From Candidatus Poribacteria bacterium (GTDB taxonomy: Bacteria; Poribacteria; WGA-4E; WGA-3G): DNA of 55,006 nucleotides. The stretch spans positions 1-55,006 of the forward strand of contig JAJEEK010000103.1 in NCBI GenBank assembly GCA_022821065.1. The letters are read 5' to 3'. Positions 8,071 through 16,058 of the stretch are shown piece after piece. The number at the start of each line of letters is the position of its first letter. The first letter of the stretch is position 1. The notes under the pieces were generated by a model. The model saw only the letters and a list, made by a program, of their open reading frames with translations. It searched no databases and was not told where the DNA came from. Position numbers and translations under genes: made by a program.

Positions 8071-11000
8071 TTATACCTGTTCAACGCTTAAGGTTACCGA
8101 TTCATCGTTAAGTTTTTGTGTGATGGTGAAAGCATTTTCGCCCGGCGTATCTACGACTTCGGTTGTCAGTGTCTCTCGAAGGATATATGCTTGATGCGCT
8201 TGGAACGCTTCGTCTGCCAGCGGCGATGCGTCGGTTAGCGAGAGTTTAATCCGGTCAGAAACGTTAAAATCGGCATCTTTCCGCATATTCTGGATTTTAT
8301 TCACGAATTCACGTGCCAAACCTTCAAGTACCAATTCATGCGTCAGTTCCGTTGAGAGTGCGACGAATTTCCGAGCATCTACCTCTACAAAGAAACCCTC
8401 TCGGTTCTGCGTTTGCACGTCGATTTCTGACGATTCAAGGGTGTAGGTCTCTCCTGATGCCTCGACTTGTAAACTGCCAGTGGTTTCCAATTCCGTCTTC
8501 GTCTGCATTGCGTCAGCCGTGGCGAGTGCCTTCGCGATGGCTTGGACACCTTTGCCGTATTTTGGACCCAAAACCCTGAAGTTCGGTTTGAGTGTGACCT
8601 GTGCGAATGCGTTGAGGTCCTCCGTGAAGACGATGGCTTTGACATTGAGTTCATCGTAGACGAGTTCCGATAAACGGTTGACGGTCGCTTTTTCCGCATC
8701 GGAGAGTCCACCGAGGGTGATCTCTGCCAGTGGTTGCCGCGTCTTGATACCGGAACGGTTACGCGCAGCGTGTCCCATACTGATGACATCGCGAATGAAC
8801 GCCATATCGGTCTCTAACTGTGCATCTCTTAGCGAGGTATCTGCAACTGGATATGCCGCGAGGTGAACGCTCAGAGGTGCCTCAGCATCGAGCGAGCATA
8901 CCAAATTCCGGTAGAGTTCATCCGACAGGAACGGAACAAATGGTGCGGCGAGTTTCGCAACAGTTACCAGCACTTCGTAAAGTGTGGCATAAGCGGCTTG
9001 TTTGTCGGGTCCGGCTTCTGCACCCCAGAACCGGTCACGGGTTCGGCGGACGTACCAGTTACTGAGATCGTCTACAAACGCCTCAATCGCACGCGGTGCG
9101 TTCGTGAGGTGGTAGTTCTCCATTTCATCGCGCACTTCGTCGATGAGCGTATGGAGACGGGACACGATCCACCTGTCTACGACAGCGCGTTCAGCAACCG
9201 GCGGTGCGTCTTTCAAGACATCAATCTGTTCGAGGTTCGCATACATAACGAAGAAGCTATAGACGTTGTTGAGAGTTCCCATAAAATTTTTCAATGATTC
9301 GTCAACGCCATAAATTTTGAAAGCGCGTGGTGTCCACGGCGTGGTTGCGGTAAACATATACCACCGCATCGCATCTGCACCCTGCACATTCAAAATTGTC
9401 CACGGATCCACCGTGTTCCCTTTACTCTTGCTCATTTTTTGTCCATCGCCAGCGAGGACGAGCTCAAGGCAGAGACAATTTTTGTAGGCGGGTTTATCGT
9501 AGAGGAGTGTACCAGTTGCCAAGAGGCTATAAAACCACCCACGCGTCTGATCAATCGCTTCGGAGATGAAGTCCGGCGGATACGCCTCCTCAAATCGTTC
9601 CTTGTTTTCAAAGGGGTAGTGCCATTGTGCGGTGTGCGCGCAACCGGAATCGAACCAACAGTCAATTACGTCTTGAACACGGTGCATCGTGCCGTCGCAT
9701 TTCTCACAGGTGAGCGCAACGTCATCTACATAAGGACGGTGTAGTTCAATATCATCTGGCACATCGGTACCGAGTTCTTTCAGTTCAGCGATACTGCCGA
9801 CGCAGTGTTGGTGTCCGCAATCCTCACAGGTCCAGACCGGCAGCGGTGTACCCCAGTAGCGTTCACGACTCAAACCCCAGTCGATGTTGTTTTCCAGCCA
9901 GTTCCCGAACCTTCCATCTTTGATGTGTTCCGGGTACCAGTTGATCTCCTGATTGTGCTGGCGCATCTGCTCACGGATAGCGGTCGTCCGAATAAACCAC
10001 GATTCGCGTGCGTAATAGAGGAGCGGGTTATCGCATCGCCAGCAGAACGGATATTGGTGTGTATACTCGGCGGCTTTGAACAGCAGTCCGCGTCCGTCCA
10101 AGTTTTCGATGATCTGCGGATCGGCATCTTTAACGTATTCGCCTGCCCACGGCTCTTTGACCGCTGCGACGAATTTGCCATCTGCACCTACTAATTGCAC
10201 TAACGGAAGGTTATATTTTTGTCCGATGTCGTAGTCGTCTTGCCCGAAGGCGGGTGCGATATGGACCAAGCCGCTTCCCTCTGTCGTTGTTACAAAATCT
10301 CCAGTGACAACATAGTGAGATTTTTCTGGGTGCTGTCCGCTATCAAAAAGCGGTTCGTATTCCCACGCTTGGAGGTCACTGCCCTTATAGTTTTCGACGA
10401 TTCGCGGGGGTTCGTCTCCGAATAAGCTGGAGACACATTCCTTGGCGAGGATAAGGTGCTGACCGTCGGGTTCTTCAACGGCGACATAATCGTAACCCTC
10501 GCCGACAGCGACAGCGACGTTAGATGGCAACGTCCACGGTGTCGTCGTCCAGACGAGTAGGTAGGTATTCTCTCGATTTTTCAGTCGGAACCGCACAAAG
10601 ATGGACGGATCGGAGACCTCTTGGTAGCCGAGCGCGACTTCGTGGCTTGCCAAGGTGGTGCCGCACCGATAGCAGTACGGCTGAACTTTGTGCCCTTGAT
10701 ATAACAGTTCTTTATCCCAGGCTTGTCGGAGGACCCACCAGACGCTCTCGATGTAATCGTTTGACAGTGTGATATAGGCATCGTCGAGGTTCACCCAGAA
10801 TCCGATGCGCTCTGTCATCTCACGCCAGTCCTGTTCGTATTGGAACACGTTCTCTTTACATTTTTCGATAAAATTCTGAACGCCGTAAGCCTCTAATTCG
10901 GCCTTATTTCTTATATTGAGTTGCTTTTCGACTTGGTATTCGACAGGGAGTCCGTGTGTATCCCAACCGGCTTTACGGTGGACGTAGTGTCCCGTCATTG

Positions 11001-11217
11001 TTTTGTAGCGGCAGACGGCATCTTTCATGATCCGTGCGAGGACGTGGTGGACACCGGGTGGCGCATTCGCGAACGGTGGTCCTTCTAAGAAAACGAAGGA
11101 CGGCGCGTCTTTGTACATTTCCATGCTCTTCTCAAAGATGTCATTTTCACGCCAGAATTCTAAGGTCTGTTTCTCTTTCTCTGCGAACGTAAATTGCGGT
11201 GATACCTCTTCAAACAT
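8071..11217 (-). CDS. ileS: Isoleucyl-tRNA synthetase, type 2 (IleRS2-like)
   Basis: Class Ia synthetase (1048 aa) that attaches isoleucine to tRNA-Ile. The first ATP-binding signature is swapped: instead of HIGH it reads GVHH in PPGVHHVLAR, typical of a subset of eukaryote-like type 2 enzymes. KMSKSKGN is present near residue 603. The editing insert, a tRNA-binding C-terminal domain and the WTTTPWTLPSN motif are all visible. The start is supported by AGGAG eight bases upstream. A separate leader region with its own promoter, isoleucine-rich small ORF and terminator lies at 11409-11713, implying control by charged tRNA-Ile supply. The downstream protease gene begins 34 bp after the stop. Confidence 0.97.
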   Translation of the reverse strand: MFEEVSPQFTFAEKEKQTLEFWRENDIFEKSMEMYKDAPSFVFLEGPPFANAPPGVHHVLARIMKDAVCRYKTMTGHYVHRKAGWDTHGLPVEYQVEKQLNIRNKAELEAYGVQNFIEKCKENVFQYEQDWREMTERIGFWVNLDDAYITLSNDYIESVWWVLRQAWDKELLYQGHKVQPYCYRCGTTLASHEVALGYQEVSDPSIFVRFRLKNRENTYLLVWTTTPWTLPSNVAVAVGEGYDYVAVEEPDGQHLILAKECVSSLFGDEPPRIVENYKGSDLQAWEYEPLFDSGQHPEKSHYVVTGDFVTTTEGSGLVHIAPAFGQDDYDIGQKYNLPLVQLVGADGKFVAAVKEPWAGEYVKDADPQIIENLDGRGLLFKAAEYTHQYPFCWRCDNPLLYYARESWFIRTTAIREQMRQHNQEINWYPEHIKDGRFGNWLENNIDWGLSRERYWGTPLPVWTCEDCGHQHCVGSIAELKELGTDVPDDIELHRPYVDDVALTCEKCDGTMHRVQDVIDCWFDSGCAHTAQWHYPFENKERFEEAYPPDFISEAIDQTRGWFYSLLATGTLLYDKPAYKNCLCLELVLAGDGQKMSKSKGNTVDPWTILNVQGADAMRWYMFTATTPWTPRAFKIYGVDESLKNFMGTLNNVYSFFVMYANLEQIDVLKDAPPVAERAVVDRWIVSRLHTLIDEVRDEMENYHLTNAPRAIEAFVDDLSNWYVRRTRDRFWGAEAGPDKQAAYATLYEVLVTVAKLAAPFVPFLSDELYRNLVCSLDAEAPLSVHLAAYPVADTSLRDAQLETDMAFIRDVISMGHAARNRSGIKTRQPLAEITLGGLSDAEKATVNRLSELVYDELNVKAIVFTEDLNAFAQVTLKPNFRVLGPKYGKGVQAIAKALATADAMQTKTELETTGSLQVEASGETYTLESSEIDVQTQNREGFFVEVDARKFVALSTELTHELVLEGLAREFVNKIQNMRKDADFNVSDRIKLSLTDASPLADEAFQAHQAYILRETLTTEVVDTPGENAFTITQKLNDESVTLSVEQV

Positions 11218-11231
11218 TGGGGAACTCCTCG

Positions 11232-11405
11232 TTTAATAGTTACCAGTTGTCAGTTGTCAGTTTTAAGAGTTGTCAGTTAACAGTACCCAGTTTTCAGTTA
11301 AGAGGTGTGCTGTGGCAGCGAAACGAAAAGTAACCGCCACAAAGTATTAACTGATAACTGAAAGCGCAGCGTACTGGTAACCATTCCCTCTGTTAACTGA
11401 CAACT
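11232..11405. repeat. Intergenic block of short direct and inverted repeats (CAGTTGTCAGTT type)
   Basis: Several copies of AGTTGTCAGTT-like words and their inverse AACTGACAACTG occur between the attenuator terminator and the ileS start. Related words (GGTAACT, AACTGAC) recur near 38180-38214 and 54361-54390. It looks like a dispersed non-coding repeat inserted in the ileS leader. I see no gene in it. Confidence 0.65.
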
Positions 11406-11408
11406 GTT

Positions 11409-11452
11409 AAAAAAAAAACACCCTCACTGAAATCGTCTACTTCAGTGATGGG
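11409..11452 (-). terminator. Intrinsic terminator of the ileS attenuator
   Basis: Minus-strand stem CCC-a-TCACTGAA (11441-11452) pairs with TTCAGTGAGGG (11421-11431) around a 9-nt loop, then a run of ten T (11409-11418). It lies 190 bp before the ileS start and just after the isoleucine-rich leader ORF. Its 5' arm (11445-11452) can instead pair with leader bases 11489-11496 (GTGGTGGG with CCCATCAC, seven Watson-Crick pairs and one G-U), forming an antiterminator. Confidence 0.85.
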
Positions 11453-11484
11453 CGTTGTAATAGGAATTTCTTCTTTGCGCTTAA

Positions 11485-11631
11485 TTAACCCACCACAGCG
11501 CGACGAATAGCAATAATAATGAATATGGCGCGCAAACCCGTGACAGCAGAAATGCTCTCTTGGGACAGGGTATTGTAGCGCACAGACTCCCTATATTGCG
11601 ATGTCGGTGTGGTAAGCGATTTTTTGTTCAT
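11485..11631 (-). CDS. Isoleucine-rich leader peptide of ileS (putative)
   Basis: Small ORF of 48 codons from the ATG at 11631, ending LRAIFIIIAIRRAVVG. Five of seven consecutive codons are isoleucine (ATA TTC ATT ATT ATT GCT ATT, 11506-11526), followed nine bases later by GTGGTGGG and the stop TAA at 11485. It lies 47 nt after the predicted transcription start and 32 nt before the terminator hairpin. This is the arrangement of biosynthetic-operon leader peptides, in which ribosome stalling at hungry codons frees an antiterminator. The ribosome site is weak (ACGAGAT), and a shorter internal start is possible. The peptide itself probably has no other role. Confidence 0.7.
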   Translation of the reverse strand: MNKKSLTTPTSQYRESVRYNTLSQESISAVTGLRAIFIIIAIRRAVVG

Positions 11632-11684
11632 ATCTCGTTTGAACGCTGTGTGATGTTGTGTAAATTTTGCCAGATTTACCAATT

Positions 11685-11713
11685 ATGATAACATATTCTA
11701 TCGGAGATGTCAA
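11685..11713 (-). promoter_or_regulatory. Promoter of the ileS leader transcript
   Basis: Minus-strand TTGACA (11708-11713), exact 17-bp spacer, TATCAT (11685-11690). Transcription would start near 11678. It stands back to back with the divergent protease promoter, the two -35 boxes being 11 bp apart. Confidence 0.75.
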
Positions 11714-11724
11714 ATCTTTTTGCC

Positions 11725-11752
11725 TTGCAAAACCTCAAATTTAGAGTATAAT
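11725..11752 (+). promoter_or_regulatory. Promoter of the tandem protease-TPR genes
   Basis: TTGCAA (11725-11730), 16-bp spacer, consensus TATAAT (11747-11752). It would start near 11759 and give a leader of about 30 nt to the ATG at 11790. It is divergent from the ileS leader promoter. Confidence 0.65.
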
Positions 11753-11789
11753 AGAAAGAAAAGATTTTTCGGTGTCAGGAGAGAAAAAG

Positions 11790-13418
11790 ATGAGGAGACG
11801 GAAAAGTAAAAAGAATAAAAACAGGTCGCTCCAGCGGATTGCCTCAAGAGCCTTGGGTGCTTCCGTTGTCCTTTTGAAAGTAGAGCCGACCGGGCACCGC
11901 AGGGGTGAACAGATACAAGCGGTTAAGATCGCAGCGGGAAGTGGTTTTTTTGTAGCACCGCACCTGATTGCAACCAACATTCACTGTGTCGTTGGTACGA
12001 CAACGGTTTTGGTAGAACCGGTGAATCTGCAGGTCCCGTATCCGGTTACGGACGTAGTTGCGTTCGATGACATAACCGACTTGGTCATCTTGCAGATTTC
12101 GACTGAAGGGATGCCACTGCCGCTCGCTGATAGCGATACCGTTAAGAAAGGCGAACGGGTTTACGCGGTCCGCTGCACGGGTGGCGGTGTAGAAGAGAGG
12201 AGAGCGAGAGGTGCCGTCACGGAAGGGATCCTGCACGGTATCCGGTCTAACGACGCACATCTCCGCTTAAAAACGGTGCTCTCTCCGGGGAATAGCGGCG
12301 GTCCCATCATAAACAGGGCAGGTGAAGTTATCGGTATTGCTGTTTCGGGCGGTTCATCCGCTACTGGGACCCGTGAAGACGATCCCCGGGAATTCGCTTA
12401 CGCGATTCCTTCCAATGCCGTCAAGGCACTCCTTACGGAAGTGGGGGAAGCGGAACCTTTTGAAACATGGAGACAGCGCCCCCGGATACGCGCTTATGCC
12501 GAGGCTTCTCACGGATACGTCAAGCAAAAAGAAAAACAGTATAAGGCAGCGATCAAACACTATACAGCTGCCCTGAAACTCAATCCAGACTTAGCCGAAA
12601 TCTATCACAATCGCGGCACTTTACAGAATCTCCTTGGGAAACCCGAAAGTGCTATCCGTGATTGGGATGCCGCCTTGGCACGCAATCCAGACTTCACGGA
12701 AGCATACTTCAATCGCGCTGGTGCGAAAACGACTTTAGGAGACTTTGAAGGTGGGATCGTTGACTGTAACGCTGCCATTGAACGCAACCCAGATGCAGCA
12801 CCTGCCTATTACAATCGTGCGCAGGCGAGAATGGCACTGAAGCAGTACACCGAGGGCATTGAAGATTACGATAAAGCCCTCAGCATCGGCCTGAGCGACG
12901 CGGATTCGTATGGCGCGTACTATAATCGCGCATTAGCAAATTACCTCCTCGGATTAGACAAAGCCGCACAAGGAGATGATGCGGAAGCCATCCGGCTGTA
13001 TCATGCAGCGATTCCAGACTATACAAAAGCCATCCAAGTGGCCCCGGACCGCAGCCTCGCCAGTAGAAACTACAACAATCGCGGTTATGCGAAGTATCTC
13101 ATTGCGGAATATGAATCCGCTGATGGCAACATGGAAGAAGCGCGGGAGCTCTATGAAGCAGCGATGGACGACAGTGAGGCAGCGATCAAACGCGATCGTC
13201 GAAACGCTTATGCGTACTGCACGCGCGCAGTCACAAGAATTGCCTTTGATCTACACGAGGACGCGATTGAAGACTTTGATAGAGCCATTAAACTCAAGCC
13301 GGATTTCGCGCACGCCTATCACCAGCGCGGGCTTGCGAAACAGGCACTCGGACACCAAAAAGAGGCGGACACCGATCTTACAAAGGCAAAGAAATTAGAC
13401 CCGGATATCGGAAAATGA
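11790..13418 (+). CDS. Trypsin-like serine protease with TPR repeats
   Basis: 542 aa from the ATG at 11790, which has AGGAGAG upstream; a GTG at 11772 lies inside that region and is less likely. The N-terminus is very basic (MRRRKSKKNKN) with no signal peptide. Protease domain: His in TNIHCVV, Asp in ITDLVIL, Ser in SPGNSGGPI. About seven TPR-like repeats follow from residue 240, rich in AYxNRAxA motifs. The next paralogue starts 25 bp downstream, so the two form an operon. It shares domain order with the gene at 5874 on the other strand. Target and pathway are unknown. Confidence 0.88.
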   Translation: MRRRKSKKNKNRSLQRIASRALGASVVLLKVEPTGHRRGEQIQAVKIAAGSGFFVAPHLIATNIHCVVGTTTVLVEPVNLQVPYPVTDVVAFDDITDLVILQISTEGMPLPLADSDTVKKGERVYAVRCTGGGVEERRARGAVTEGILHGIRSNDAHLRLKTVLSPGNSGGPIINRAGEVIGIAVSGGSSATGTREDDPREFAYAIPSNAVKALLTEVGEAEPFETWRQRPRIRAYAEASHGYVKQKEKQYKAAIKHYTAALKLNPDLAEIYHNRGTLQNLLGKPESAIRDWDAALARNPDFTEAYFNRAGAKTTLGDFEGGIVDCNAAIERNPDAAPAYYNRAQARMALKQYTEGIEDYDKALSIGLSDADSYGAYYNRALANYLLGLDKAAQGDDAEAIRLYHAAIPDYTKAIQVAPDRSLASRNYNNRGYAKYLIAEYESADGNMEEARELYEAAMDDSEAAIKRDRRNAYAYCTRAVTRIAFDLHEDAIEDFDRAIKLKPDFAHAYHQRGLAKQALGHQKEADTDLTKAKKLDPDIGK

Positions 13419-13443
13419 AAATCAGACCAGAGGACTTTCTCTC

Positions 13444-15828
13444 ATGAAACATAATGAAAAATGTCTATTAAGTCTTTTCACTTTAACTTTAATGTTCCAC
13501 CTCTCGTGTGTGCGGGTGCAGAACGTCTCTGACAAACTGCCAACACTAACGGCAGAGCTCGCATCCGAAAAAGGCAGAGCATCTGTCGTTCGCGTTACCA
13601 GCGGAAACTTAGTGAGAATAGGTGCAGGCAGCGGCTTCTTCGTACAACCTGACAAAATTGCAACGAACCTTCACGTCATCGCACAGCCGGGACCTATTTT
13701 CGCGAAACTCAGCGGTGAGGACGCAATTTGGATGGTTGAAGGTGTCACGGCGTATGATATGGAGAACGATCTTGTCATTCTAAAAATTGTAGGTGAGGGC
13801 ATCCCGCTCCCGCTCGGCAGCAGTGGTGCTGTTAAAAGAGGTGAGACCGTTTACGCCATAGGCTACCCGGGTGGCAGAGGCTACAAACTCACAGAGGGCA
13901 TTGTAAAAAACAGTCAGTATCAAGATGAATGGTTACAGACGACAGCCGATATTTCTAAAGGAAACAGTGGCGGTCCCATGCTAAACGACAGGGGTGAAGT
14001 TATCGGTATCAGTACTGTCGTAGACGATTCCTATAGTTACGCTATTCCTTCTGATACGCTTACAACGTTGCTTTCTGAGGCTACGGAGGTTCAACCTCTG
14101 GCGGCGTGGTACAAACAGAAGCGTATTCGGGCGTATAGTTACCACCAGCGCGGTGAGGATAGATACAGCGATAAGCAGTACAAAGCCGCGATAGATGACC
14201 TTAGTAAGGCTATTGAACTGGATGCCGAATATACACAAGCTTACGCGACGCGCGGGGACATGTCGTCGCACTACGGTGAGGCTATTGTCAAGTATGGAGC
14301 CTTCGCACACGCACGGCAACACTACCTCGCGGCGATAAAGGACTATACTGAGGCTATCAAATTAGATGCAGATAGCGACGAGAACTATAACGGTCGCGCG
14401 CATACACTCTCCCACTACGGCGAATACGAAGCCAAACAGGGGAATACAACGGAGGCACAAAAACAGTATCTCGCATCGATTGAGGACTGCACCAAAGCCA
14501 TCAAATTGGATTCGGACGACAACAGAAATTACAGCGGTCGCGCGTGGGCAAAGTCGCTCTTAGCGGAATTGAACGTTGATCAGAAAGAATTCGGGAAAGC
14601 GCGAAAACAGTATCTCGCGGCGATCAAGGATTATACCAGAGCTATCAAATTGGACCCTGAAGAGGATACAAACTACAGAGATCGTGGATGGGTGAAATAC
14701 CTTCTCGGTCAATTGCGAACCCAACAGGGGAAAACTGCCGACGCACAGAAATACTATCAAGCGGCGATCGCTGACACCGAGAAAGCCCTTCAACGCAACG
14801 CTGACAGAGCCAGTACCTATCATACCCGTGGTGTTGCAAAGGCTGCACTCGGTGAATACAACAGCGCGATAAAAGACTTTGATACTGCTATTGAGCACGA
14901 CTCGGATTATGCCAAGGCATATCATAGCCGTGGAAAAGCGAAGAAAGCACTCGGTCAAGAAGCGGCGGCGAAAATGGATCTAATGAGGGCTCAGCAGTCT
15001 GTCGGTAAAGGTGTTGTACCGGCACAGGAATTAGAAGCCGCAGCTGATAAAATGGTACGTATCCCCGCAGGTGAGTTTGAAATGGGCAGCAATGAAATTA
15101 TGGAAGCGAGTCCTAAGCATACTGTCCATCTTGATGCGTTCTATATTGACGCTTATGAGGTAACGAACGCGCAATTTAAGGCGTTCATAGATGCGAATCC
15201 TGAATGGCGCAAAGACAACATTCCGAGTGAATATCATAACGGGAACTACCTCAGACATTGGAACGGAAACGACTACCCGAGCGGAAAAGCCAACCATCCG
15301 GTTGTCTATGTGAGTTGGTACGCAGCGATGGCGTATGCGAAGTGGGTTGGCAAGCGGCTGCCGACGGAGGCAGAATGGGAGAAAGCAGCGCGCGGCGGTA
15401 TAACAGGCAGACGCTATGTCTGGGGGAATTCCCGCCATCCAGGTAAAGCGAACTACGGGTATTACGGAAAGCGCACTCGAAGTGTCGGTAGTTATCTACC
15501 CAACGGGTACGGTCTGCACGACATGGGTGGAAATGTATGGGAATTGTGTTTGGATCAGTATGACAGAAACTTTTATAGCCGGTCTCCGAAGGAAAATCCG
15601 GTTGCTGGTGTCTCCGATATTCAGGCGTTGATGGAAGATTTCACAACCATAAAGACGATACGGGTATCACGCGGAGGGTCTTGGAACACGCCTGGACCCG
15701 CGGGTGTAGCGAATCGTGGAGATGATAAACCGACAAACACGAACAGCTGGCTCGGATTCCGTTGCGCCAAAAGTATCCCACTGGAACAAGGGACGGAGAC
15801 AGATTCTGCGTCTGATACTTCCGAGTGA
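13444..15828 (+). CDS. Secreted protease-TPR protein fused to a formylglycine-generating-enzyme-type domain
   Basis: 794 aa with three modules. An N-terminal hydrophobic signal (LLSLFTLTLMFHLSC) suggests export, perhaps as a lipoprotein, although the box before Cys is not canonical. Trypsin-like domain: His in TNLHVIA, Asp in ENDLVILK, Ser in SKGNSGGPM. TPR repeats run from about residue 230 to 515. The C-terminal FGE-sulfatase/SUMF1-type domain starts MVRIPAGEFEMGS near residue 535 and contains RLPTEAEWEKAARGG, GNVWELC, RGGSW and GFRC. FGE domains oxidise cysteine to formylglycine, or serve as C-type-lectin-like binding folds; which applies here is unclear. AGAGGA precedes the ATG. It is the second gene of the pair with the cytoplasmic-looking paralogue. 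Confidence 0.88.
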   Translation: MKHNEKCLLSLFTLTLMFHLSCVRVQNVSDKLPTLTAELASEKGRASVVRVTSGNLVRIGAGSGFFVQPDKIATNLHVIAQPGPIFAKLSGEDAIWMVEGVTAYDMENDLVILKIVGEGIPLPLGSSGAVKRGETVYAIGYPGGRGYKLTEGIVKNSQYQDEWLQTTADISKGNSGGPMLNDRGEVIGISTVVDDSYSYAIPSDTLTTLLSEATEVQPLAAWYKQKRIRAYSYHQRGEDRYSDKQYKAAIDDLSKAIELDAEYTQAYATRGDMSSHYGEAIVKYGAFAHARQHYLAAIKDYTEAIKLDADSDENYNGRAHTLSHYGEYEAKQGNTTEAQKQYLASIEDCTKAIKLDSDDNRNYSGRAWAKSLLAELNVDQKEFGKARKQYLAAIKDYTRAIKLDPEEDTNYRDRGWVKYLLGQLRTQQGKTADAQKYYQAAIADTEKALQRNADRASTYHTRGVAKAALGEYNSAIKDFDTAIEHDSDYAKAYHSRGKAKKALGQEAAAKMDLMRAQQSVGKGVVPAQELEAAADKMVRIPAGEFEMGSNEIMEASPKHTVHLDAFYIDAYEVTNAQFKAFIDANPEWRKDNIPSEYHNGNYLRHWNGNDYPSGKANHPVVYVSWYAAMAYAKWVGKRLPTEAEWEKAARGGITGRRYVWGNSRHPGKANYGYYGKRTRSVGSYLPNGYGLHDMGGNVWELCLDQYDRNFYSRSPKENPVAGVSDIQALMEDFTTIKTIRVSRGGSWNTPGPAGVANRGDDKPTNTNSWLGFRCAKSIPLEQGTETDSASDTSE

Positions 15829-15885
15829 AACCGCGGACGGTTGCGGTGATGCGAAGCGGTGCAAAATCAGAGGCATTTAGTTTTA

Positions 15886-15912
15886 CATATTCACTTTATG
15901 TATGTGAATATG
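15886..15912. repeat. Palindrome downstream of the protease-FGE gene
   Basis: Perfect 9-bp inverted repeat CATATTCAC/GTGAATATG around a 9-nt loop, 57 bp after the stop. No T run follows, so it is at best a weak terminator or mRNA-stabilising hairpin. Confidence 0.55.
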
Positions 15913-15920
15913 ATTCCCCT

Positions 15921-15941
15921 GTAGGAGCGAGCTGTGCTCGC
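15921..15941. repeat. GTAGGA-type dispersed hairpin repeat, copy 1
   Basis: GTAGGA followed by a perfect 6-bp stem GCGAGC-TGT-GCTCGC. A second copy with the same lead word and loop but a different, still perfectly paired stem is at 30162-30182. Confidence 0.7.
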
Positions 15942-16023
15942 GATCTTGCGAAAAACGCTAACGTCTGTCAATGAAAACCAAGATCGGGACCGAAAACTAA
16001 ATCGTCCTGGTGCAAAATTCTCC

Positions 16024-16052
16024 TTGACTTTGACGCATCGCGCTGCTATAGT
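16024..16052 (+). promoter_or_regulatory. Promoter giving a leaderless ABC-ATPase mRNA
   Basis: TTGACT (16024-16029), 17-bp spacer, TATAGT (16047-16052), then six bases to the ATG at 16059. The expected transcription start falls on the A of ATG, and no Shine-Dalgarno sequence is present. Confidence 0.7.
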
Positions 16053-16058
16053 AACCTC

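Noticed and set aside
11409..11713. T-box riboswitch for ileS
   Set aside because: I find no T-box-like GGGTGGNACCGCG sequence before the terminator; the Ile-codon leader explains the structure better.
12976..13398. 140-aa plus-strand ORF inside the protease-TPR gene
   Set aside because: Out-of-frame shadow of the TPR array, with no ribosome site and biased composition.
15040..15828. Diversity-generating retroelement target (C-type-lectin/FGE fold C-terminus)
   Set aside because: No reverse transcriptase gene or template repeat is present in the window, and the domain carries normal FGE motifs.
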